The notes: generated by a model not told the origin, from the letters alone. Positions 21,820 to 33,878 are shown, counted from the stretch's first letter. The stretch is 64,000 nt of DNA from Leptoclinus maculatus (GCA_032191485.1 JAVDOI010000172.1:183501-247500); one strand, 5' to 3'. Translations and numbers: made by a program.

Positions 21820-21903
21820 AACTCTGGGTCGTGACCGAAAGAACGAGGTCGCGGCTACAAGCGGCCAAAATGAGTTTCCTCCGTAGGGTGGCCGGGCTTT
21901 GAC
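21820..21903 (+). mobile_element. Short fragment of a LINE 3' coding region
   Basis: The text ctgggtcgtgaccgaaagaa followed by cgaggtcgcgg and tccgtagggtggccggg matches a very common fish LINE segment downstream of the reverse transcriptase. Only about 85 bases remain. Confidence 0.5.
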
Positions 21904-22042
21904 AAAGGTGGGCCAATCAAGAGCAGACTGGGCTGTTTTCAGGGGCGGGGCTTAAACGAAGCGTTTCAGACAACATCATCATTTTTGAACATTAAAGTAT
22001 TTAAGCAGAAACCCAAAATACAAGTGTGATAGGTCTCCTTTA
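21904..22042 (+). mobile_element. TTAA-ended dispersed element W, copy 1 (fragment)
   Basis: It shares gaacattaaagtat and agaaacccaaaat with the copy at 57186 and ends in tctcctttaa, the usual terminus of an abundant fish MITE. It is non-coding. Confidence 0.55.
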
Positions 22043-23430
22043 ACTACGTCGTCATTGTGATGTTTCCACTCTGTTCCACACATCAATTCATGGACATGCT
22101 TTGTTAGTGCTGCAGATATTTTATGGGGAAAACATATTTGTACTGTTTCAAAATAGTCAAATACCACACAGTATTACAAGGTAGTACAAAGTATTAGCAG
22201 CTTAAATTAAAATGCTCTAGTATTGATATGCATCACTCTCAGCACTGCCTGTGTTCTTCCTTTGCTGGGGGACTGTTTTCATGCCGCTGTACACCAAGTG
22301 CCTTGTAAATGCTGTGACCCCTGACTCATCGGGGACCTATGAGTGTGTGTGTGTGTGAAGCTGTGTCCCCGGGATGTTAGTCAAAGGGCTGCGATGTGGG
22401 CCCTTTGAAGAGCGCCTTCACCATGTACTGTATTTTTCTTCCTCGCCCTCCCTCCAAACATCTCCCATTCCACCCCTTGTTTGATGTTTCTTGGACATTT
22501 TGTTAAAAAAAACAAATAAATAAATAAAAATACAACAGCACACACAGAGAAATAGGACGAGTCCTTTTGCGGACGTACACATGCATTCTTGAAAACCTCC
22601 TCAGAGAGAAGTGAGAGGAAGATAGCGGGGGGGAAGGCGAGGGGAGGAAGAGAGAATGAAAGATGAGGACGGAGAGCAAATACAAGATTAGGAGGGAGAG
22701 AGAGAAAGAAAGAAAGCTACAAAGAATGAGAGAGAGAGGGAGACTCTCCTCCCTTCGGCAGCAACGCTTGTGTCTCTTTCATGTCCTCCATGCTTGGATC
22801 TGAGGCTTCGTCTCCCAGCTGGGCCTGGTGTGCATGTGTGCAGCTAAGTGCTGACTAATTTCCCCTCGGATCTCCTAGCCATAGCCCCCCCCCCACCACC
22901 CCACCACCCCCCCCCCCCACCAACACCACCACAGCCTCTGTCCCCTGTCCGTGTGAAGACGGGATTGGAAAAGGGGAGTTTGGGCAGTGATGGCCGTCCA
23001 GGAGCAGATTCTATATAATGGCAACCCATGAAATAGACACTGTTGTGCCACCAGAGAGTGTATAGTGAGACCACACTCAACCACCACTCTGAACCTTGAA
23101 ACGAGAGCAATCGCTATATTTGTGGCGACAGAGCCAATTCGTATGCTCGGTCTTTCTGGATACGTGTCTTGGATCGTTGTGAGGGAACTCAAATGTGCGT
23201 GGTATGTACCGGTACGTCAGATGTAAAAATCTGAAAAGCAGCTAAAGTTGATATTTCTATTGGTTCTGTCCAGGACATGTCTTTCAAACAGCAAAGAGCG
23301 CCGAATTGAAATTGCATTTTTAGGTTTCGAGTTCAAAGACGCGAGTGGAGCTTTGTTGTGGTGTTCAGTTCAGAGATGTTTCAATCCAGTCAGCTTCTTC
23401 TTAGTGTTAATAATCCCTTGGAATTATTAA
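22043..23430. other. Unique noncoding stretch with a C-rich run
   Basis: No gene recognised. At 22886-22920 there is a run of C blocks separated by single A, giving G-quadruplex potential on the minus strand. Confidence 0.45.
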
Positions 23431-23433
23431 AAA

Positions 23434-23556
23434 AGACCTTGTAGTTAGAGAGTGGGGCCCCTTTGAGTATGGGTATAGTATTTTCGAGAATCAGCCCAAA
23501 AAACGGCTCGGGCTAGAAAGGTTAATAAACCTTAATAATAATAATAATAATAATAA
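23434..23556 (+). repeat. Dispersed repeat X, copy 1, with (AAT)n
   Basis: The text gaccttgtagttagagag then cctttgagtatgggta recurs at 63112. It ends in an (ata)n run of about 8 units. The class is unknown. Confidence 0.6.
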
Positions 23557-23644
23557 GACTAATATCTTGTTTTACCTCAGGATGAAAATGTCTGCTGGAA
23601 GCTCATAAAGAGGAAGTATGTGGACACTTTGTCAGCACTTTTAC

Positions 23645-23645
<1 letters not shown>

Positions 23646-23688
<43 letters not shown>
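23646..23688. repeat. (TG)20 microsatellite
   Basis: Uninterrupted tg units. Confidence 0.97.
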
Positions 23689-26460
23689 TTCATACATGAA
23701 CAACATATATATAGATGTTACAGATCGCTTTATTCATTCTCCGCACATTAAACAGAAATAACACTGGACATCCCTTTAGTGGGAAGATGACGAGGAGAGG
23801 GAGGAAAGACAAAGGGTGGGAGGATGAATGCTGCTTCAGCCATGGCTGAGTTTCTGAAAAGGAGAACTCCAATGTAAATAACAAAATGGCCGCCTTTCAT
23901 CAGCGCTTATTTCATCCTGACAAAAAGAGAAAGAAGAAAGTGATGAGACATATGCCTAAATCTGCTCGCAGCAAGCCTTTTGATATGGTAGAAGATGTCC
24001 TGGGGTGCATTTGTTTCATTTTTATCTCTTGTTTTTAAGTGTGAATGTCATTTAAGAACATTTTAACATCTGAAGTCACAATAGAGCATTTATGGCAAAT
24101 ATAGGAAACCGGTTGAATGGTGAAATGAAACTGCAGTAACAGTAAGCCGACTGCTCAGCGACTACACTGGCAGTCAATTACTGCATTTGTGCAAAACACT
24201 TGTTCTAAATGTGAGATGTATTTAGAGACACATTCATACAAAGTACCTTTTCTTCACCCAGTAGGTCGTATACTCTGATCCAGAGACATCAAGCCTCAGT
24301 ATTTATGTACTATATATTGCATTTATGTCATAGTCTAAATAATTAAGATAGTTTTGTATCGCAGGATTGTGTTAATTCATGATATTATAGACATAGTAAT
24401 GTAATAGTAGCAACAAAACCTGACGAACAGGTTCTATTTTAGAAAACTCTGCTTTGCCTGATCTTTACATGGATAGAATTATCAATTGAAAAGTCATAAA
24501 GCTTTTAGAACAACAGCTAATCTTAGAGGTCTGTGTGAGTGTTGGTTACGTACTGTTTGCTTTAATGAAAGATTCAATGTTAAGCTGTTTATGTCATTTG
24601 GTTTTGTACACGGATGCGTCTTTGTGCACATTTGCACAACCAAAACAACTCGTGGGCCACAGTCTGTTGGGCTTCAGACTGGTTGTTTCTTGCTCCTCCA
24701 GGTGACAGTATCAGCGTAGAGAACACGGTGCACTGTGTCTTTGTGGCCAAACGTTTGTCTTTGGGTGGAGGTGAGGATAAAAGCCCTCAATGGTCCACTA
24801 AGTAGTCGTAGTAGTAATATCCCACTTATGCACAAACACAAGGTCCATTAGCAGGCGGCCCAGCTGTCAGTGAATATGTGTTTTGTTCGCCTCCTCAGTT
24901 TTGTCCAATCACCAAGCCTCCTTAAATGCAATTAAGGAAGATGTCAATACTGCGCTGTGATTGGTCGAAAAGAACGTCAAGAGAGAACAGAGAATGCATT
25001 CTGCCTACAGAGACAGAAGCACAGGCTGGTCATTAGTGAACACAGACCTACACACACACACACAGACACACACACACACATGACCAAGGATGGGGGGCTA
25101 CCATGTGAGGGGGACTTGTGTTTGCCATTCAGTTCAGCTGATGTCATATCAATAAGTAATGCACGTGTGTGTGTGTGCTGTAGGTTCATTAAAAGTACTT
25201 CTAAACATGGCCTCTCTCTTTGAGGGTCCCATGAAGAGGTCCTGCAGTGAGCCTTTAAATGAAAGATCAGAGCAGACCCAAAGATGCCAAACAAACACAC
25301 ACAAACCACCGCCTCCCAATAATCCCTCTCACTTCTAATGGGAGCCATTTGTCGTTCGTTAAGATCAGAATGCTGTTTTCTGCCAGGACAAATTGCAAAG
25401 CTATTCCATTCACAGCTTGAGAAAGGCCTGAGACTCGGCTGGGTTCCTTTAGGCTGTTAAACGCCCGAGCAGGGGCTTAGCTAATGTGGCTAACAGGCTC
25501 TGAATTGTGTGGTGTTGTAAATGTGGTGGTGAAGGGAAGCTGGAGGAAAGGAAATAGGGGGATTTATTGATGTGGCTTGTGCTTTAAATCTCCCTCGTGA
25601 TAACGTTATAGTTGTTCGAGGACCTTTTCCAATTTCCACTGAAGGCACTTGCAAAAAAAGTATTGTTGTTTTAGTCCATTGGAGTAACTGATGAATCCAT
25701 GTTAACGCTCAAAACACTGCAGCTTGTAATACTCCCAGAGAGTATGTTACAATGTTATCATGGAAGTCATTTCATTGAATCAAACAGTAGAAACACAGCA
25801 TTTAAGATTACGATGTCATCGACCAAGAATGTGCACTCATGAATTAGAAGCTACTTAATCGGTTCGTTTGTATTTCATCTTATTTTTTACGTAACTTCCA
25901 CCTCATCAAACGCTCCTTCTGAAGCCCGGACATCCCAGTCACACAAAACAAGATGGTGAGCTTTCCTTTTTGGGATCATTTGTGATTTCTTCTTTACTTT
26001 CTGGATCCAGCAGAGCGCTGTGAAACCTTTAACGTTTGTTGTGTATCTTTATATGGATTAGTTAACAGACAGACTAGGCTATGTAAGAAATAAGGTTACT
26101 AAGCAACAGGCAGCTGGTCATGGAAAAATAAATGATGACGGGAACTTTCAAAACCAAACTGCCAATACTCGTTAAGTACTTTCCTATGTTTAATTAAGAG
26201 CAAAAGATCAACACTTTGAGCCTTTTCTGTTCCAGCAGCCGCTCCATGAACGGTGTGCGTTCGATGTCGACTGGATACCACATGATTGTGTTGCCATTCT
26301 ATTCATTAGTTCTAAAAAAGGTTAACAAACACATGTGAAATATAAGTGTCTTTATCAGCCTTTCTGATTGTTCCCATATGTGTGTTTATCCACGTGAGTA
26401 CAGTCTTACAACTATAGCGGTGTATGTCTTCATGTGCACTCTGTGCTACTGTCTATCATC
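23689..26460. other. Long unique noncoding stretch
   Basis: No gene or transposon recognised in 2.8 kb. Two repeat-free blocks, about 24820-24990 and 25340-25640, have the texture of conserved noncoding elements. Small ca and tg runs occur near 25051-25080 and 25164-25178. Confidence 0.35.
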
Positions 26461-27594
<1,134 letters not shown>

Positions 27595-27815
27595 CCTCAA
27601 TCAGAGATTGGTGGTTCGATCCCCAGCTCCTCAAGTCCATTCCGATGTCTGGCTTTACCCCAAATTGCACCTGAAAGCTGGCCCTTCGGTGTATGTGTGT
27701 TATGAATGTTAGTTAGTTCTGATAGTTCTGCCATCAGTGTGTGAATGGGTGAATAATGACATGTAGTGTTAAAGCACTTTGAGTGGTCAGAAGACTAGAA
27801 AAGATCTATGCATGT
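27595..27815 (+). mobile_element. SINE, tRNA-derived type, copy with B box
   Basis: The sequence tggttcgatcc at 27611-27621 fits a Pol III B box. The body (cttcggtgtatg, gttctgccatcagtgtgtga, gacatgtagtgttaaagc) matches the SINE copies at 20550 and 29085. The A box is no longer recognisable. Confidence 0.6.
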
Positions 27816-27989
27816 ACAAGTCCCAAAACAAAATGTGGCACCAACTGATCTAACTTGAATCAGCACTTGGTAATACTTTGGTCGGTACCCTGGGAACAGC
27901 AGCGTTGGGTACTCAACCCTAAATATCTACAACCAACAAACATATTGCAGGACTGAAAAACTACTCTAATATACTCTATATACTCTACT

Positions 27990-28800
27990 ATAATACATCA
28001 TACATTTTATTTGTATAGCGCTTTAAAAAGGTACTTAAAGACATTTTACATGGTAAAAGCAAACAATAGAAGCAATTACAATATAAACAAAATAGATGAC
28101 ATAACAGTAAGGAACAGCAGAAAAACATACATAACTAACTTCACAGGTTAAAAGCAGATTTAAATAGATGAGTTTTAAGTGCAGTTTTGAAAGTGTCGAG
28201 TGACAGAGAATGTCTGAGGTGTTGGGGGAGAGAGTTCCAGAGAGAGGGGGCAGCAATGGAGAAGACCCTGTCCCCCCCAGGCTCACGATGGGATGGAGTG
28301 GAGCTGACCAGGGCTTTAGGCTTAGCTCCAAGTCGTATCCAGGAATCCTCAGGGATTGTGACCGGAGGAGGGGCCGCGGCAGCAGGACTCAAAGCGGAGG
28401 CATCATGCACACGGTCGCTGGTTGTGTCGGTTTGTGTCGGACTGAAGATGATGGTGTCCGTGAGCTTCTCGGCATTCTGGATCTTGTAGAGTGTGGATAT
28501 TCTTTCTTCCAGCTCTGTGATTTTATCGACCAGGCGGGGGCAGCTGACACAGTCGGATGGAGAGGTGAGTGGAGCCATAGTAGATGTGGTGGACGATCGG
28601 GCTCCAACCCGGAGCCCTAAGCCTCGTTCAGGTTTTAGGAAAGGTGAAAGCTGATTACACAGAGGGTCCTGTTTTCAGTCTGCCGATTGTAGACACTCGG
28701 TATCTGTGGTCCCTGTGGCGTTAGCTAACTCCAAAGCTTAAAGCTAAAAACAAGCTGGTAGTAGCCCCGGCAGGCTGTTCGGTCTGGGGAACGTTTACAT
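27990..28800 (-). mobile_element. Internally deleted LINE (CR1/L2-type) with fused open frame
   Basis: On the minus strand the element has a leader, an ORF1-like N-terminus, an abrupt switch to the last 45 residues of a LINE reverse transcriptase polyprotein, and a 3' tail ending in an agcgctatacaaataaa-type sequence near 28010. The endonuclease and RT core are missing. The upper boundary is approximate. Confidence 0.65.
28141..28578 (-). pseudogene. Fusion frame: LINE ORF1 N-terminus joined to RT C-terminal tail
   Basis: The 145-residue frame is uninterrupted. Residues 1-40 (CVSCPRLVDKITELEERI) look like the coiled-coil start of fish LINE ORF1. The middle carries GAKPKALVSSTPSHREP, also known from ORF1-type proteins. 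Residues 100-145 (GDRVFSIAAPSLWNSLP then FKTALKTHLFKSAF) are the conserved tail found after the thumb of CR1/L2 reverse transcriptases. The two parts normally lie thousands of bases apart, so a deletion joined them in frame. Whether it is expressed is unknown. Confidence 0.65.
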
Positions 28801-29084
28801 TTGTGAACAAACACACAATGCAAATGCATGCGCATAACTTCTGAAATTTTAGGGAAAAACTATTGTATCAGGGATGGCGTACACCTTCGTCACAAACAAA
28901 AACTACAGCTGTGTAGTAATGATGCCACATCCAAACTGTCCTACCTCTGAGTAGGGCATTTTGTCCATCTAGGATTGATGTTCTGGAGAATGCAAAGAAC
29001 AAATAGATACTCGGGTAGATTTTCAAGTGGTTAGATGAGCCTGAAGATCAGAACACAATCAATGCATTGACATGCACTTAAGGA
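28801..29084. other. Unique noncoding stretch
   Basis: Nothing recognised. Confidence 0.5.
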
Positions 29085-29305
29085 ACTGGGTTCCAGTCAG
29101 CTCTCTACATGCTACAATGCAAGGTGCCATCAGGACTAACTAAGCATTCATACACCAACGGCAAAGCCTAAGGGAGCAACTTGGGGTTAAGTGTCTTGCC
29201 CAAGGACACATCGACATGGACTAGCAGAGCCGGGGTTCGAACCGCCAAATGAACTCTGATTGAAGGACAACCCTGCTCTACCACTAAGTCACAGTCGCTC
29301 AACCT
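29085..29305 (-). mobile_element. SINE, tRNA-derived, with A and B box-like head
   Basis: On the minus strand it begins gagcgactgtgacttagtgg, with an A box-like gacttagtggtagag near 29278-29292 and a B box-like ggttcgaacc near 29233-29242. The body shares caaggacacatcgacatgga and aggtgcc text with the other two copies. This order is that of a tRNA-derived SINE, not a functional tRNA gene. Confidence 0.65.
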
Positions 29306-29716
29306 GAGATCCCAACTTGATTGCAAACATGTAGTGAATTACTGTAAATGAGAAATAGGCTCTATTGTGCGTATTAGCCCATGCAGTCTGTAAATAACAT
29401 AATCTTAAAAAATAATATTTAAAAACCAGGATGGAAGGAGCTCGAAGTAGAGCCGCTACTTGAAAGGGGCCAACTGTGGTGGCCCCTGTGGTGGCCCCAA
29501 CTGTGGTGGCCCCCTCAATCCTGATTGTGCATCAGGATTGGGATTCCTCCTGGACACCTCCCTATAGAAGTTTTTCAGGCCAGTCGAATTGGAAGAGTCC
29601 ATGGGGTAGACCCAGAACTTGCTGGAGGGTTTTAAAACACAGGAGTGCAGTTGTATCACATTTTCAACAAAAGAAAAACTTGACAAACAAACCCAAACAA
29701 AAACAGTAGTGCATTC
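29306..29716. other. Noncoding stretch with short repeats
   Basis: The text ggagctcgaagtagagccgc at about 29438 matches a common fish LINE 3' coding region, but only for about 25 bases. It is followed by a short tandem of ctgtggtggcccc units at about 29473-29512. Confidence 0.4.
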
Positions 29717-29724
29717 CTTTAGTG
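29717..29724. other. Left 8-bp target-site duplication of the large hAT
   Basis: ctttagtg, repeated exactly at 33879-33886. Confidence 0.9.
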
Positions 29725-29814
29725 CAGGGGTCTCAAACTCAAGGCCCGCGGGCCGAATGCGGCCCGCCACGTCATTTTATGTGGCCCGCGAATCCGCCAG
29801 CAAAAAAAAGTAGT

Positions 29815-30876
29815 CGAAATTATGAGATAGAAATCGAAGTTATGAGATAGAAAGTCATAATTATGATAGAAAGTCATAATTATGAGATAGAAAGTTGAAG
29901 TTATGAGATAGAAAGTCATAATTATGAGATAGAAAGTCATAACGATGAGATAGAAAGTCAAAATGATGAGATAGAAAGTCATAATGATGAGATAGAAAGT
30001 CATAATTATGATAGAAAGTCATAATTATGAGATAGAAAGTTGAAGTTATGAGATAGAAAGTCATAATGATGAGAGATAAAGTCATAATTATGAGATAGAA
30101 AGTCATAATGATGAGATAGAAAGTCAAAATGATGAGATAGAAAGTCATAATGATGAGATAGAAAGTCATAATTATGAGATAGAACGTCATAACGATGAGA
30201 TAGAAAGTCAAAATGATGAGATAGAAAGTCATAATGATGAGATAGAAAGTCATAATGATGAGATAGAAAGTCATAACGATGAGATAGAAAGTCAAAATGA
30301 TGAGATAGAAAGTCATAACGATGAGATAGAAAGTCATAACGATGAGATAGAAAGTCATAACGATGAGATAGAAAGTCATAATGATGAGATAGAAAGTCAT
30401 AATGATGAGATAGAAAGTCATAATGATGAGATAGAAAGTCATAATGATGAGATAGAAAGTCAAAATGATGAGATAGAAAGTCATAATGATGAGATAGAAA
30501 GTCATAACGATGAGATAGAAAGTCATAACGATGAGATAGAAAGTCAAAATGATGAGATAGAAAGTCATAATGATGAGATAGAAAGTCATAATTATGAGAT
30601 AGAAAGTCATAATGATGAGATAGAAAGTCATAATGATGAGATAGAAAGTCATAATGATGAGATAGAAAGTCATAATTATGAGATAGAAAGTCATAACGAT
30701 GAGATAGAAAGTCATAATGATGAGATAGAAAGTCATAATGATGAGATAGAAAGTCATAACGATGAGATAGAAAGTCATAACGATGAGATAGAAAGTCATA
30801 ATGATGAGATAGAAAGTCATAATTATGAGATAGAAAGTCATAATGATGAGAGACAAAGTCATAATGATGAGATACT
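29815..30876. repeat. 21-bp satellite array A, about 50 units
   Basis: The unit is gatagaaagtcataatgatga with variants at the third and later positions (cataac, cataat, caaaat; gatga or tatga). Some units are shortened to 17-18 bases or carry gagagataaagt. Markers such as agttgaagttatgag occur at about 29892 and 30039. Frames open through it on the minus strand are repetitions of one heptapeptide and not a protein. Confidence 0.97.
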
Positions 30877-30934
30877 TAAACACAGTCACAGAAGCAGCTC
30901 TTCACAGGTTACTCTACATGTTACATATAACATA
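30877..30934. repeat. Spacer between satellite arrays, duplicated after array B
   Basis: The text agcagctcttcacaggttac followed by tctacatgttacatata occurs here and again at about 31802-31838, showing that array and flank were duplicated together. Confidence 0.9.
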
Positions 30935-31796
30935 ATTATGATAGAAAGTCATAATTATGAGATAGAAAGTCGAAGTTATGAGATAGAAAGTCATAATTAT
31001 GAGATAGAAAGTCATAACGATGAGATAGAAAGTCATAACGATGAGATAGAAAGTCATAACGATGAGATAGAAAGTCATAATGATGAGATAGAAAGTCATA
31101 ATTATGAGATAGAAAGTCATAATGATGAGATAGAAAGTCATAATGATGAGAGATAAATTCATAATGATGAGATAGAAAGTCATAATGATGAGATAGAAAG
31201 TCATAATTATGAGATAGAAAGTCATAATGATGAGAGAGAAAGTCATAATGATGAGATAGAAAGTCATAATGATGAGATAGAAAGTCATAATGATGAGATA
31301 GAAAGTCATAATGATGAGATAGAAAGTCATAATAATGAGATAGAAAGTCATAATGATGAGATAGAAAGTCATAATGATGAGATAGAAAGTCATAATGATG
31401 AGATAGAAAGTCATAATTATGAGATAGAAAGTCATAATTATGAGATAGAAAGTCATAACGATGAGATAGAAAGTCATAATGATGAGATAGAAAGTCATAA
31501 TGAGATAGAAAGTCATAATGATGAGATATAAAGTCATAATGATGAGATAGAAAGTCATAATGATGAGATAGAAAGTCATAATTATGAGATAGAAAGTCAT
31601 AATGATGAGATAGAAAGTCATAATGAGATAGAAAGTCATAATGATGAGATAGAAAGTCATAATGATGAGATAGAAAGTCATAATGAGATAGAAAGTCATA
31701 ATGATGAGATAGAAAGTCATAATGATGAGATAGAAAGTCATAACGATGAGATAGAAAGTCATAATGATGAGAGATAAAGTCATAATGATGAGATAC
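30935..31796. repeat. 21-bp satellite array B, about 41 units
   Basis: Same unit as array A. It starts with the same sequence (cataattatgatagaaagtc then agtcgaagttatgag) as 29858 and 30001, and ends with the same flank as array A. Some units are 18 bases (cataatgagatagaaagt). Confidence 0.97.
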
Positions 31797-31841
31797 TTAA
31801 AGCAGCTCTTCACAGGTTACTCTACATGTTACATATAAATG

Positions 31842-32031
31842 TGTTGTGAGTACATTGAAGACTACTTTAAACGTGACTTTACAACAGATGAAATACTTCA
31901 CGTGGGATTGTGCAAACGCACCCTTGAAAGGATTTTAAGCTTTGAACAAAGTTATTGTAATAACTTGTGTTTGATATTTGTCTATTTTCTTTAATAGTTT
32001 GATAGAGTAATGTGGGTTTATTAACCCTAAA
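31842..32031. other. hAT interior between array B and the piggyBac insertion
   Basis: AT-rich, non-coding sequence of the host hAT element. Confidence 0.6.
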
Positions 32032-32035
32032 TTAA
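32032..32035. other. TTAA target site, left side of piggyBac
   Basis: ttaa directly before the inverted repeat. The right-side equivalent at 33698-33701 reads taaa, one mismatch. Confidence 0.8.
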
Positions 32036-32242
32036 CCCTCCTGTCGTGTTGGTTTCTCCGCCTTACTTTAGTGTTCCCGGTCTGTTTTAACTGCTCTTAC
32101 ATTAACACAAAAACCATTAATCATCACTACATTTTATTTAACACCTTTTAAGCTGTAAACAACGTCTCAGACTAGTGGTTTACATGAATAACTGCTGTGA
32201 ATATACAAAGAATAGACACTGAACATGTATCGCTAACTTAAT

Positions 32243-33152
32243 TTAAACCGTTGTAAGGACATTGTTGACAGAATATAGGCCTCCCGGACTCCGCATCCCA
32301 CAGACTTTTTGTAGCCTCATTGTTTGACCTCCTGCTAGAATCAACAGACCCATGTAGGCTTGGAGGTCTACCTGGTCCAATGCTCTCCACGTGTCCCCAA
32401 ACACACGCCTCCCCTCCAGGTTTGTCATGTCCAGTATAACACCCTCAATGGACTCTGGTAAAAAGAGCTGGAAGCTGGACTTGAAGTCATGTTGCGTATC
32501 GTGTTGGCCCTGGCGTCATCCTTATGTTTTCATCTCTCTCTGCCTCCTCTGTCCTGGAGGATGAATACCAGAGCAAGTTGCCACCGTTGGACTGGAATGT
32601 CACCTCAGGTGCCTGTTCCTCAGGTGCCTGTTCCTCTGGTGCCTGTTCCTCAGGTGCCTGTTCCTCTGGTGCCTGTTCCTCAGGTGCCTGTTCCTCAGGT
32701 GCCTGTTCCTCAGGTGCATCTTCCTCAGGTGCATCTTCCTCAGGTGCCTGTTCCTCAGGTGCCTGTTCCTCTGGTGCCTGTTCCTCAGGTGCCTGTTCCT
32801 CTGGTGCCTGTTCCTCAGGTGCCTGTTCCTCTGGTGCCTGTTCCTCAGGTGCCTGTTCCTCTGGTGCCTGTTCCTCAGGTGCCTGTTCCTCAGGTGCCTG
32901 TTCCTCTGGTGCCTGTTCCTCAGGTGCCTGTTCCTCAGGTGCCTGTTCCTCAGGTACATCTTCCTCTGGTGCATCTTCCTCGCCATCTGTTGACTGGTCA
33001 GTCTCATAATAGTCCGGATCGAAATCAGGATCAATGTCTTCATTTTCTGAGACATCTTCCTCTATCTCCGGTTCAATCTCCTCTTCATCTGGTTCAAAGA
33101 TGAGGTCCAGAGCCTCTCTGACAGAACATCTCCTCATCAGTGGCCTACTCAT
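32243..33152 (-). pseudogene. Broken piggyBac transposase, N-terminal part, with expanded acidic repeat
   Basis: Starting at the ATG at 33152, the frame has MSRPLMRRCSVREALDLI, an acidic region and 25 pentapeptide units (mostly EEQAP). It then has the conserved TPGPTRYA motif and stops near 32487 because of a frameshift. Downstream in another frame (32428-32243) follow MTNLEGRR and QAYMGLLILAG, which belong to the start of the DDE_Tnp_1_7 domain of piggyBac transposases. The text then leaves the family pattern and stops; the catalytic aspartates and the C-terminal cysteine-rich region are absent. A normal transposase is about 550-600 residues. An upstream start at 33179 is possible but less likely. 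Confidence 0.85.
32607..32981. repeat. 15-bp coding minisatellite, 25 units
   Basis: Plus-strand unit ggtgcctgttcctca with variant tct for tca and catcttcct for cctgttcct. On the minus strand it encodes EEQAP, EEDAP or EEDVP. All 25 units keep exactly 15 bases, so the reading frame is preserved throughout. The other open frames across it are shadows. Confidence 0.97.
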
Positions 33153-33379
33153 TGTGCTCACAGAGTAAAATGAGAGCAAGGCACAAATAAAGGTTTATTT
33201 AGGGGGAAAGTGAGAAGATACGAAACATTGTTTAGTCTGGAAGGTGTGGTTCACGTGGGGGGATGGGCACATAAGAGCGGTATAGAGATGGGTTCCCATA
33301 ACAAACACCTGGTTTTTTAGTTTGAAGTTTGAAATGTGTACAACTGTGTATATGGGGCTGTGAACAGGTGTTTACACAG

Positions 33380-33407
33380 GTGTGTGTGTGTGTGTGTGTG
33401 TGTGTGG
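33380..33407. repeat. (TG)14 microsatellite inside the piggyBac leader
   Basis: Uninterrupted tg units followed by a ggagg-rich stretch. Confidence 0.95.
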
Positions 33408-33878
33408 GAGGAGGGGTGGTTGTGGGTGTGTATGTTTTCCATCTGATGAATGGACATAATCTAGTGTTTCCCATTCATTTCCTATGGCGGTCACCTTTGA
33501 CCAGGAACACCGTGGGTGTTACAAAGTTGACTAAACCACTAAAAATGCAATGAAAGTGGTGATCAGACATTTGATATGTTCAAATGCCGAGTGTGGAGGA
33601 TATCATGAGGCCTTGAGGTAATCAGATGTAAAACACAATATTTATGATGGATTAAAGTTGTAAATCGGTCAGATTTGACCCGAACACGACAGGAGGGTAA
33701 AAAGGATTTAAGTTATAATAACAGAAATGTGCTTGAATATATTTTTACACTTGAATAAACAATAATCAAATGCAGAGACAGTTATTTACCAATATGTTAG
33801 GAGTAGTTACTTTTACAACCGGCCCTTTGAGGGCGACGTGATGCTGATGTGGCCCTCAGTGAACATGAGTTTTACCTG

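Larger units (their letters stand above)
32036..33697 (-). mobile_element. piggyBac-like element nested in the hAT
   Basis: Terminal inverted repeats ccctcctgtcgtgtt are identical for 15 bases at both ends. The flanks are ttaa and taaa. Inside, on the minus strand, is the N-terminal part of a piggyBac transposase; the DDE catalytic domain is deleted. The element must have inserted after the hAT shell formed. Confidence 0.9.
29725..33878. mobile_element. 4.15-kb non-autonomous hAT element with nested contents
   Basis: The left end is caggggtctcaaactc, the canonical hAT (Charlie-type) terminus, followed by ggcccgcgggcc motifs. The right end, read inward on the minus strand, is caggtaaaactcatgtt, an imperfect inverse. 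Both subterminal regions carry gtggccc motifs. A perfect 8-bp duplication flanks the unit. The interior holds two large arrays of a 21-bp satellite and a piggyBac remnant; no hAT transposase remains. Confidence 0.85.

Noticed and set aside
29230..29295. Possible tRNA gene
   Set aside because: The A and B box-like motifs belong to a SINE head; the cloverleaf arms and discriminator end are not present, and the body matches two other SINE copies.
29861..31813. Very long minus-strand frames of 342 and 299 residues
   Set aside because: They are a single heptapeptide repeated because the 21-bp satellite has no stop in that frame. There is no domain, and the frames merely mirror the arrays.
32489..33103. 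Plus-strand frames rich in Val-Pro-Gln or Ser-Gly-Ala-Cys
   Set aside because: They are shadows of the EEQAP coding repeat of the piggyBac gene on the other strand.
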